From: Mycoplasmopsis gallopavonis
Lineage (GTDB): Bacteria; Bacillota_I; Bacilli_A; Mycoplasmatales; Metamycoplasmataceae
Reading direction: 5' to 3'
Length of the DNA stretch: 64,000 bases
Assembly: GCF_900660635.1 (NCBI RefSeq)
Contig: NZ_LR215031.1
Coordinates: 186,001 to 250,000, forward strand
Both the position numbers and the translations under genes were made by a program. This document shows positions 7,910 to 21,020 of this stretch, piece after piece; the first letter of the stretch is position 1, and each line of letters starts with the position of its first letter. The notes beneath the pieces were generated by a model, which saw only the letters and a list, made by a program, of their open reading frames with translations, was not told the origin of the DNA and ran no database searches.

Positions 7910-10900
7910 ATGGAGCAAAAAAAATATATCGAACGTCAGTTTGGTCCAAAAACAAAGAGAAGAGATTATTCTGTTACAAAACAATCGCTTCCATTGTTTG
8001 ATATTCTTGCTACAAGCAAAGAAAGCTTTGAATACTTTATTAACAAAAGAATTCAAGAATGCTTACAAGAAGTTTATCCTATCGAAGCTGCTAATAAACA
8101 AGTTCGTTTAGATTACTTAAAAAATTCTATTAGATTAGAATTACCTTTCAAAAAACAAACAAGTGAAAGTGAAGAAATTAAAAAGTGTAAAGCTAAAGGA
8201 ACAAATTTTAGTGTCAAAATTTACGCAACTCTTAAAAGAGAAATCACAGAAACAGGAGAAGTTCGTTTAGATGAAGTTCTTATTGGTGAAATTCCATACA
8301 TGACATCAGGTGGAAGTTTTATCATTAACGGTTCTGAAAAAGTTATTGTTTCTCAGTTAATTCGTTCACCTGGTGCTTACTATGGATTAGGTGTTCGTAA
8401 CAAACAATCAGATGACCTTTTCAATAAATTAGAAATTTTACCAAGAATTGGTTCATGACTTGAAGTTTCACATAAAGTTACTTCTTCATCAATTGACACA
8501 GTTAAAGTTAAAGTTGATAAAAATAAAAACATTAACCTTGCAACTTTCTTGGGTTCATTTGGTCTAACAGCCAAAACCATGGAAGAACTTTTTGGAACAA
8601 GTGATTTATTACTTGAAACTCTTAAAAAAGACAAAATTATGTCTAATTCAGAATTATCACCTGAAGAAAAAATTGATATGTGTCAAGAAGAACTATTTAG
8701 AGGTCTTAGAAAAGGTGATCGTATTTCTGAAGATGCTAAATTATCACTTATTCCAGGAATCTTATTTGACAAAAAACGTTACAACCTTTCTGAAACAGGT
8801 CGTTACATGCTTAATAAGAAACTTTCTTTAGTTGACCGTATTACAAACACTTATTTAGCAGAAGATCTTATTGCAAAAAATTCAGATGAAGTTTTATTTA
8901 AAAAAGGAACTTTTATTGATATTAAAATTGCTAAAGAAATTCAAGAAAAATTTGAATCTGGAATTTTAGAATCAGTTAAAATCCCTAAAATTGATGCAGA
9001 GTTTGTTTACCACAAAGTTATTAAACAAAACAAGGATCTTAAAAAACGGATCAAAATTATTAAAGTTAAAGTTTATCCTTCAATGAAATTAATGGAATCA
9101 GGTGTTGATCCAATTTTAGTAATTGGAAATGATCCAAAATCTGTTGAACAACATTTATTAATTTCAGATATTGTTGCTGCAATTAATTACTACTTTAATT
9201 TAACAGCGGGAATTGGACAAGATGATGATCCAGATTCACTTACTAACAAACGGATTGTATCAGTTGGTGAATTACTTGAAGGTCAATTATCAGTTGCTTT
9301 AAGTAAACTTGAAAAAATTACTCGTGAAAGAATGGGTGCTAAAGAACCTGATAAAGTTACTGCTAAAAATGTTACAAATAACAAATTAGTAACTAACCAA
9401 ATGAAAACATTCTTTAATACTTCAAAACTTTCACAATTTATGGATCAAATTAATCCATTAGCTGAAGTTTCAAACAAACGTCGTGTTACATCTTTAGGGC
9501 CAGGTGGTCTTAACCGTGATACTGCTCAATTTGAGGTTCGTGATGTTCACTCAACTCACTATGGAAGAATTTGTCCTATTGAAACACCAGAAGGACCTAA
9601 CATCGGACTTATCCTTAACTATGCTACATTCGCAAAAGTAAATGAATTAGGATTCCTTAAAACTCCATACTTTAAAGTTAATAATGGTGTTGTTGATTAT
9701 AATGATGTTAGATATCTAACAGCTGCTGAAGAAATTGGTTATTCATTTGCTCAATCTTCTGTTAGAGTTGATGAAAATAATAAAATTGTTGTTCCAACTT
9801 TAACAGTTAGACGTGATTATAACTATATTATTGCGACTCCATATGATGTTGATTTTATTGAGGTTTCATCTAAACAAATTGTTTCAGTTGCTGCTGCGGC
9901 TATTCCGTTTTTAGAAAATGACGATGCCAACCGTGCACTTATGGGTTCAAACATGCAACGTCAAGCGGTTCCACTTTTACAAGCTGAAGCTCCTTTAGTT
10001 GCAACAGGAATTGAAGCAGATATTGCTAAATATTCTTCATACAACATTGTTGCTAAAAATGCAGGGGAAGTTGTTTTTGTCGATGGTTCAAAAATTCACA
10101 TTAAATATCCATCACCAAAAGAAGAAGGTAAATTTATTACAGATAAATATACTTTAAGAAACTTTGAAAGATCTAATCAAGGAACATTAATTCAACAAAG
10201 ACCAATTGTTCATGTTGGACAAAAAGTAGAAAAAGGAGATCTTTTAGTTGATGGTTCTTCATTCAAGGATGGAGAAATGGCACTTGGAAAAAATCTTCTT
10301 GTTGGTTTCTCAACATGAAATGGTTATAACTATGAAGATGCTGTTATTATTAATGAAAGATTAGTTAAAGATGATGTTTTCACTTCAATTCACATTGAAG
10401 AACAAACAATTCAATTTAGAAGTAGCCGTGCAGGAGATGATGAACTTACAAACGACATTCCAAATGTTTCAAAATACTCATTAAGACACCTTGATGAAAA
10501 TGGAATTGTTAGAGTTGGTTCAGAAGTTATGCCAGGAGATGTTTTGGTTGGTCGTACTTCACCAAAAGGGGAAGAAAACCCATCACAAGAAGAAAAACTT
10601 TTAATGGCAATTCTTCAACAAAGATCTTCAAATAAAAAAGATACTTCATTAAAAGTAAAAAATGGACATAACGGTACAGTTATTCACGTTGAAGTTCTTT
10701 CACGTGATAAAGGTGATGTTCTTGAAGAAGGTATTGACAAAATTGTTAAAGTGTCAATTGCTCAAAAACGTAAAATTAAAGTTGGTGATAAGGTTGCCGG
10801 ACGTCACGGAAATAAAGGGGTTATCTCAATTGTTTTACCAGAAGAAGATATGCCTTACTTAGAAGATGGAACACCACTTGATGTTATGCTTAATCCACAA

Positions 10901-11528
10901 GGGGTTCCTTCACGGATGAACATTGGTCAAATTCTTGAGATCCACTTAGGAATGGCAGCAAGAAAGCTTGGTGTAAAATTTGTGACTCCTTCTTTTGATG
11001 GTGTTAAAAAACCAGATATTGAAGTTGCTTTAGAAGAAGCTGGATTAGACAAATCAGGAAAACAAATTTTAATTGATCCAATTACAGGAAGAAAATTTGA
11101 TAAACCTATTTCTGTTGGAGTAATGTACATGTTAAAACTTAACCACATGGTTGATGACAAGATGCATGCTCGTAGCGTTGGTCCTTACTCTTTAATTACT
11201 CAACAACCTCTTGGAGGAAAGAGTCAAAACGGGGGACAAAGATTCGGAGAGATGGAAACATGAGCCATTGAATCTTATGGAGCGACAAATGTTCTTCAAG
11301 AAATTCTTACATATAAATCAGATGATATCTCAGGACGTAATGCACTTTATAGTGCTTTAGTTTCAGGAAAAGAATTACCAAATCCTGGAATTCCTGAATC
11401 ATTTAATGTTCTTAGTTACGAACTTAAAGGACTTGGGATGAAATTAGAAGTTCAAGAAAAAGACATTAATGAAAGTGAAGAATTAGATGTAGATCTTTAC
11501 CAATACTTAGATGCAGGAGGAGAAAGTT

Positions 11529-11536
<8 letters not shown>
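7910..11536 (+). CDS. rpoB: DNA-directed RNA polymerase subunit beta (1208 aa)
   Basis: Beta subunit of RNA polymerase. The start chosen is ATG 7910, seven bases after AAAGGAGAG; an in-frame TTG at 7874 lies upstream of that site and is rejected. Family blocks are intact: [22 protein letters not shown] near residue 145, the rifampicin-pocket region [16 protein letters not shown] near 510-525, [16 protein letters not shown], then the C-terminal [11 protein letters not shown] and [16 protein letters not shown]. Residue 522, which aligns with E. coli His526, is Asn, the residue linked to natural rifampicin resistance in Spiroplasma. It overlaps rpoC by 8 bp, so the two are translationally coupled. 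Confidence 0.98.
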
Positions 11537-15938
<4,402 letters not shown>

Positions 15939-15981
15939 TTAAATTAAAAAGTTACCTAATTTTAAACTAGGACAGAAAAAA

Positions 15982-17163
15982 TTAACAATTTATCAAATTG
16001 GATAGCCCCATACTATATTCGTATGGGGTTTTTCAATTCAGACATGATTGAATTCTAAATTTGTTGTATCAATTAACATAATTAGATATTACTTTTTCTA
16101 GTTCACTCAAAGTCATAGCTTTGATATTTAAATCTCTAATTAATTCAGTTTTTAAATTTGAAAATCAATATTCCACAACTCTATTATCTAAACTATTTCC
16201 TACTTTTGAAAGTGAAATTATTCCACCTTTATTTTGAATAAAACGAGAAAAATCATCAGATGTATAAGTTGAGCAATGATCTGAATGTAGTATAAAACTT
16301 TTTTCAAAATCAACATTTTCAAATGTTTTGTAAATTAATTTTGAATCATTAAATTTGGAAAGAGAAAAACTAATTATTTCTTTAGTTTTATGTTTAATCA
16401 CTACTGAAAGATAAACATTATTGTTTATCGCATCTTTTGTCGCTGGGAGATATGTTACATCAGTAGCATATATATTTCTGTTATATACATCGTTATAATC
16501 TCTATTCACAATGTTTTCTTTTATGACAGATGTGTTCTTTACTTCTTTTAATTTTTTTCTTTTTCTGATATTGCAAAATAAACCTAAGGCATTCATATAT
16601 CTTCCTAGAGTTCTTTCGTTTATGTCTATTTTATAGTGCTTTAAGATAAAATATTTTAATTTTTGTCTACCATATTTAGATCTATTTTGTTTAAATGAAT
16701 CAATAATCAAGTCTTGGTACTTTATTTTTCTGGATTTAATTCTAGGAGCAAAATTATTTCTTTTATGTTTGGATATTGTTTGTCTACAAAGATACAACAA
16801 AATAGCAAGTTTATACGAAGCCATATTAATATTTGATGCCTCTTGAACTTTCTCTGTTTTAAATTTATCTCTTGTAATTTCTCTATATCTTTTTGCAATT
16901 TCAATTAAATCTTCTCGTGTAAAAATGTCTCAATTTATATCTTGTTCTTTCACTTTTCTTGACCTACCACTTCCAGGCTTTCTTGGTTTTTTATTCATAT
17001 TACAATTATAATGTTTTAATATTCCTCGTAATCTTGCTTTCACATATTTATCTTTTGCTTTTGCACCATATTTATACATAAGTTCAATTGCATACTTTTT
17101 GCCTAATTGAAAAAATGTATTATAAATTTCTTTTTCTTGTTCTTCTGTAAAATGTTTACCCAT
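15982..17163 (-). CDS. IS3-family transposase of IS-B1 (393 aa)
   Basis: ATG 17163 follows AAAGGAG and the frame is continuous with UGA as Trp. The N-terminal MGKHFTEEQEKEIYN region looks like a helix-turn-helix, followed by a basic linker (NKKPRKPGSGRSRK). The core has ATDVTYLPA (Asp), LHSDHCSTY (Asp) and Glu in NRVVEYW with exactly 35 residues between the last two. The end YNKFRIQSCLNWKTP is the IS3/IS150 signature. It is a single full-length frame with no sign of decay, so the element could be active. The IS-B2 copy differs at only a few residues. Confidence 0.92.
16006..16033 (+). terminator. inward-facing terminator inside IS-B1 transposase 3' end
   Basis: An 8-bp stem (CCCCATAC 16006-16013 with 16021-16028) and T5 on the plus strand, overlapping the last codons of the transposase. 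It would catch rpoBC read-through. Confidence 0.75.
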
Positions 17164-17392
17164 TTTTTCTCCTTTAAAAATATAAAAAATTAACATTCGA
17201 AGGAATGTTAATTTTTATTGTCCTAGTTTAATTTAGGTAACTTTTTTACTAAAAAAAGAAATTTAGATTTTGAAAAATTTTCATAATTATTATTTTTTTA
17301 ATACTTTTTAATTGTTTTAAAAACTTAATTTCTACATGGACTTTAAATTTCTATAAAATAATAAATATAGCGACGAAAAAGAAGGGGATTAT

Positions 17393-17845
17393 ATGCTTGA
17401 TAATAAAAGTTTAATGCATTCAATTGCGAAATTAAATCATGTAATGATTATCATTTCTGTAAGTTCTTGTTTAGCATTTATTTTAGCAATTAGTTTTTCT
17501 ATTTGGAGCTTTTTTGGGGTTATTGATAAAGCACCTTTTAGTATGCTTCCTGGACCTAATGGTGAAGTTATTCTCCCTGATAATAGTTATATTTGAGTCC
17601 ACCCTATTTTGATTTTTACTTGAATTTGATATGGTTTAGAAATTATTTTACTTATTTCTAATTTAGTTATTAAAATTATTTTAATTATTAAATTAAATGA
17701 ATTTTCTAGATATAACTCAAAAGCACAAACTTCTTGAATTCTTCTTGTAGTTTCAATTTTTATTTTTCAAAAAATACTTGCTATAATTTCTTACTTCCAA
17801 ATTAGAAATATGCTTGCAAAAGTTAAATTAAACTCAAAAGAGTAA
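17393..17845 (+). CDS. small 4-TM membrane protein, paralogue 1 (150 aa)
   Basis: First of three close paralogues (with 18057-18527 and 19951-20412). ATG 17393 lies 9 bases after GAAGGGG. The shared layout is a polar start with SIAKLNxxM, helix 1 (IIISVSSCLAFILAISFSIW), an extracellular loop of variable sequence, helix 2 (ILIFTWIWYGLEIILLISNLV), the conserved block NLVIKIILIIKLNEFSRYNSKAQTSW, helix 3 and a short tail. The central block and C-terminal helix are conserved while the outer loop differs between copies, as in surface-variable families. The function is not recognised. Confidence 0.7.
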
Positions 17846-17848
17846 ATC

Positions 17849-17875
17849 AAAAACAAGCTAATGCTTGTTTTTTTT
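17849..17875 (+). terminator. intrinsic terminator
   Basis: A 10-bp stem (17849-17858 with 17863-17872) followed by T-rich sequence, 4 bases after the stop at 17845. Confidence 0.85.
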
Positions 17876-17932
17876 GATCTAATTATTTAATTCCACAAAG
17901 TAAATTTTATTTATTTTTTTGACCTTATTTAA

Positions 17933-18056
17933 TTGATTAAAACATGATTAAAATTTAATATTTTTTGTTTGTTTTTAAATTATTTTATATGAGAAGCAAA
18001 AATAAAAAGTGCTAAAATTTTAATATAAATTTAATTTAAAAAGAAAGGTAAAATAC
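17933..18056 (+). repeat. duplicated upstream region of paralogue 2
   Basis: About 125 bp upstream of paralogue 2 closely match 19827-19950 upstream of paralogue 3. Both hold ACATGATTAAAATTTAATAT, GTGCTAAAATTTTA and AAGAAAGG before the ATG. Gene and promoter were duplicated together; the copy point at 19827 cuts off the start of the KilA-N pseudogene. Confidence 0.75.
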
Positions 18057-18527
18057 ATGACTAATCTATGACAAAAAAGTGATTCAATTGCTAAATTAAA
18101 TCGTGCAATGCTTATTATCACAATAATTTCATTATCTACTTTAATTTTAGGAATTATTCTTTTGATTTCTGGTTACTTCTCAATTCATACAGAACTAAAA
18201 TATACCGACTATTCTATATTTTCTAACCCTTATTTTAGTGCTGGTCAAGCAAGACAAGAAATAACATATAATTTAACTCTTTTTGTTTTTGCTGGAATTT
18301 TCTTAGTGATACCAAGCATTTTATTTATTCCTAATTTAGTTATTAAAATTATTTTAATTGTTAAATTGAGTGAATTTTCTACATATAATTCCAAAGCACA
18401 AACTTCTTGAATTCTTGTTTTAATATCAATTTTTATACTTCAACATATTCTTGCAATTGTTTCTTATTTCAATATTAAAAATATGCTTAATGAATCAGAA
18501 ATTCACCCAATTAATCAAGCAAATTAG
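18057..18527 (+). CDS. small 4-TM membrane protein, paralogue 2 (156 aa)
   Basis: ATG 18057 after AGAAAGG. The sequence starts MTNLWQKSDSIAKLNR (Trp from TGA), then a long hydrophobic stretch, an outer loop (HTELKYTDYSIFSNPYF), a second hydrophobic segment, the block NLVIKIILIVKLSEFSTYNSKAQTSW and a final helix ending ESEIHPINQAN. The last 12 residues are identical to paralogue 3, so the duplication is recent. Only the loop after helix 1 diverges strongly. Its downstream region is replaced by the IS-B remnant starting at about 18547, so the terminator seen after the other two copies is missing. Function unknown. Confidence 0.7.
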
Positions 18528-18546
18528 TTTAATAAAAAAAGTATAT

Positions 18547-18928
18547 AAATTAGGACAATAAAAATTAACATTCTCTCGAATGTTAATTTTTTATATTTTT
18601 AAAAGAGACAAAAATGGGTAAACATTTTACAGAAGAACAAGAAAAGCGAAAGAACAAGATATCAATTGAGACATTTTTACACGAGAAGATTTAATTGAAA
18701 TTGCAAAAAGATATAGAGAAATTACAAAAGATAAATTTAAAATAGAAAAAGTTGAAGAGGAATAACATATTAATATAGCTTCGTATAAACTTGCTATTTT
18801 TTTGTCTCTTTATAGACAAACATAAAAGAAATAATTTTGCTGCTAGAATTAAATTTAGAAAATGAAGTACCAAGAATTAATTATTGATTCAATTAAACAA
18901 AATAGATCTAAATATGGTAGACAAAATT
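18547..18928 (+). mobile_element. decayed IS-B remnant (transposase 5' end)
   Basis: The sequence starts near an IS-B end (TTAGGACAATAAAAATTAAC) and contains the transposase start at 18614 (MGKHFTEEQEK). It jumps by internal deletion to KEQDINWDIFTREDLIEIAK, hits a TAA, and continues as recognisable but frameshifted transposase sequence to about GRQ. The 3' half and the other end are gone. The orientation is opposite to IS-B1 and IS-B2. It cannot make a transposase. Confidence 0.85.
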
Positions 18929-18976
18929 ATAACTTTAAAATTATTAATTTTTTTATTATTTAGCATCTTGTATAAA

Positions 18977-19809
18977 CTATTTTTTCTTATTATCTAATTT
19001 ATTTAAACTTCCTTGACTTAATTCTTCTAAAGATAACATTTGATTTCTTGCGAGTTTTCTTAGTTCAATCATTCTTTCTTTTGTCCTAACCCTTTTTCAA
19101 TTAAAATGGCATTATAGCTTTCCATATTCGCTAGTACTAACAATTCATTTAAACTAGCATGATCCCTCATATTACCTTTTAAATTTGGATTTTCATCTCT
19201 TCACTGTTTAGCAGTCTTATTAAATAATGAAACATTTAGCATATCAGCTTCACTTGCATATTTAAATCCTAATTGACTATCTTTTAAATCATTTAGAAGA
19301 TATGTTTTTATAGCATCTGTATGAATTTTGTAATTAATTTTTGAAACTTCACGATGTAAATCTCAAGTAAGTGATAACCTTGATGTTTAGTTTTGTTTTA
19401 GTCTTTGATAATCTTTAATAATATAAAGTTCAAACTCAGCTGAGAGCCAAGAAGCGAATTTAAAAGCAATATCTTTATGTGCAAAAGTTCCGCCACCTCT
19501 ACCAACTTTTACAAATAAACCTTTAGCATTCGTAGTTGTTACCCATTTCTGTGGTGATAATGTAAAAGCATTGCTTCCTGCTTCTTCTGAAACCCCCTCG
19601 AATTCGAGGGGGTTAAATTTTGGATTATTTAACTTCTCTCGAATTCTTAAATATTCAATTGTATTAAAATTTCTTATCCAATTTGCTACGACAACATTCG
19701 GTTCTTCTTGATTCTTATATCTTGCAATATCTGTAAGACTAATATAGTCATTCTTAAAATCTTCAGTATAGATTTCTATTTTAAATTCTTTTGCCTCGAT
19801 TGTTTTTTT
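18977..19809 (-). pseudogene. KilA-N domain protein, degraded
   Basis: Reading the minus strand gives ISLTDIARYKNQEEPN, ANWIRNFNTIEYL, AFTLSPQKWV and GRGGGTFAHKDIAFKFASW: a KilA-N domain of the phage antirepressor type. The usual C-terminal half follows (EADMLNVSLFNKTAKQW, GNMRDHASLNELLVLANMES). There is an in-frame TAA after RLKQN, a frameshift near GQKKE and no start codon, because the 5' end meets the duplicated upstream region of paralogue 3. Trp is coded by TGG three times and TGA twice, unlike the TGA-dominated neighbours, suggesting transfer. It is probably the relic of a prophage or integrative element. Confidence 0.8.
19591..19614. repeat. 24-bp perfect palindrome
   Basis: 12 + 12 bases around GAATTC (AACCCCCTCGAA and its complement), GC-rich for this genome and in frame within the KilA-N pseudogene. 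See findings. Confidence 0.8.
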
Positions 19810-19826
19810 GTTTTTTGATCTTATTA

Positions 19827-19950
19827 ATTGACTAAAAACATGATTAAAATTTAATATTTTTTGTTTGTTTGTAAATTATTTTATATTATAGCTAAAAATA
19901 AAAGTGCTAAAATTTTAGTATAAATTTGATTTAAGAAGAAAGGCAAAAAC
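19827..19950 (+). repeat. duplicated upstream region of paralogue 3
   Basis: Second copy of the region at 17933-18056; see that entry. Confidence 0.75.
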
Positions 19951-20412
19951 ATGGTTAATCTACAACAAAAAAGTGATTCAATTGCTAAATTAAATCGCAC
20001 AATGCTTATTATCATAATAATTTCACTATCTGCTTTCATTTTAGGAATTATTCTTTTTATTTTTGGTTACTTATCAATACATACTGAAGTTAAGTCTGTA
20101 CCTATTTTAATTGATGGTAGATATACTCAGTGAAGAACACCAGTAACAGTTTTTAATTCTACTCTTTTTCTTTTCGGATGAATTTTCTTAGCCATATCAA
20201 TTATTTTACTTATTTCTAATTTAGTTATTAAAATTATTTTAGTTGTGAAATTGAATGAATTTTCTAGATATAACTCTAAAGCACAAACTTCTTGAATTCT
20301 TGTTTTAGTTTCGATTTTTGTAATTCAAAACATTCTTGGAATTATTTCTTATTTTATGATCAAAAATATGCTTAATGAATCAGAAATTCACCCAATTAAT
20401 CAAGCAAATTAG
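19951..20412 (+). CDS. small 4-TM membrane protein, paralogue 3 (153 aa)
   Basis: ATG 19951 after AGAAAGG. It begins MVNLQQKSDSIAKLNRTM, with helix 1 IIIIISLSAFILGIILFIFGY, then a distinct outer loop (VPILIDGRYTQWRTPVTV), a second hydrophobic segment and the block NLVIKIILVVKLNEFSRYNSKAQTSW. It ends with the same ESEIHPINQAN tail as paralogue 2. It has its own terminator. Function not recognised; the pattern of fixed membrane parts and variable loop suggests a surface role, which is inference. Confidence 0.7.
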
Positions 20413-20418
20413 TTTGAC

Positions 20419-20443
20419 AAAACAAGCATTAGCTTGTTTTTTT
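20419..20443 (+). terminator. intrinsic terminator
   Basis: A 9-bp stem AAAACAAGC / GCTTGTTTT (20419-20427 with 20432-20440) with a T-run, 6 bases after the stop. Confidence 0.85.
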
Positions 20444-20548
20444 AATTAAAATATTCGAGTGTAAAAAAATATGGACTTTGATATAATCTTTCTTATATTA
20501 AATAAAGATTATCTATTTAATATAATCTTGAAAAGAGGTTTATAAAAT

Positions 20549-20962
20549 ATGTCTAAAAAAGAAATTATTAATTATCTGGAAAAACTTAGTTTAGCTACTT
20601 TAATTTTAGTTCTTATTGGTTTTGCTGCTAGTTTACCAACATTTATTTTAATTAGAAGCTATTTCTTAGTTTTATGGTTACTATTTATTCCAATTTTTGT
20701 AATGAAAATTATTATTGCAGTTAAATTATCACAATTAACTAGAGATTATAAAGTTCGAACATTAACTCCTTCGTTTGTTCTTATTATTGTTTCATTTTTT
20801 GTAGGATTTTTAGGATTAGATATTCTTTTTGTGATTGCTTATTTCTTAATGAATAAAGAATTTAAACAATTAAAAAATAGTGTTTCTATTGATTTTACTA
20901 ATTCATTTGAAAATAACGAACAACAAAATGTTGATAATTCTCAAGCAGAAATACAAGAATAA
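20549..20962 (+). CDS. small membrane protein, distant fourth member of the 4-TM group (137 aa)
   Basis: ATG 20549 after AAGAGG. Three or four hydrophobic segments (LATLILVLIGFAASLPTFIL, FLVLWLLFIPIFVMKIIIAV, FVLIIVSFFVGFLGLDILFV) and a polar Asn/Gln/Glu-rich tail of about 35 residues. The block IFVMKIIIAVKLSQLTRDYK resembles VIKIILIVKLSEFSxYN of the three preceding paralogues in sequence and position, so it is probably a remote relative. Its upstream region is unrelated to theirs. Function unknown. Confidence 0.65.
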   Translation: MSKKEIINYLEKLSLATLILVLIGFAASLPTFILIRSYFLVLWLLFIPIFVMKIIIAVKLSQLTRDYKVRTLTPSFVLIIVSFFVGFLGLDILFVIAYFLMNKEFKQLKNSVSIDFTNSFENNEQQNVDNSQAEIQE

Positions 20963-20990
20963 AAAAAATAATTGAGTTAATAAACAAAAT

Positions 20991-21018
20991 AAAAACCTTA
21001 GTTGAAACTAAGGTTTTT
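20991..21018. terminator. bidirectional terminator between convergent genes
   Basis: A 13-bp stem (20991-21003 with 21006-21018), A-rich before and T-rich after. It serves the gene ending at 20962 and the lipoprotein ending at 21021. Confidence 0.85.
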
Positions 21019-21020
21019 TG

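Larger units (their letters stand above)
15963..17230 (-). mobile_element. IS-B copy 1, IS3-like element (1268 bp)
   Basis: The ends TAAACTAGGACA and TGTCCTAGTTTA form terminal inverted repeats, and the target duplication is ATTT (15959-15962 and 17231-17234). One transposase lies on the minus strand. It is nearly identical to IS-B2 (26793-28060, same length and orientation). The element sits in the loop of the rpoC terminator. A stem with a T5 tail at 16006-16033 faces inward from the rpoC side. Confidence 0.92.
15946..17246 (+). terminator. rpoC intrinsic terminator split by IS-B1
   Basis: The left arm (AAAAAGTTACCT, 15946-15957) and right arm (AGGTAACTTTTT, 17235-17246, T-run continuing) are perfectly complementary. 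Removing IS-B1 and one ATTT duplicate leaves a 12-bp stem with a 5-base loop and T6. IS-B1 sits in the loop. Confidence 0.85.

Noticed and set aside
8380-8634. Antisense ORFs over rpoB and other long genes
   Set aside because: They are shadows with no ribosome binding site and implausible composition.
18601-18770. Transposase start at 18614 as a real gene
   Set aside because: Internal deletion and an early TAA; only a remnant.
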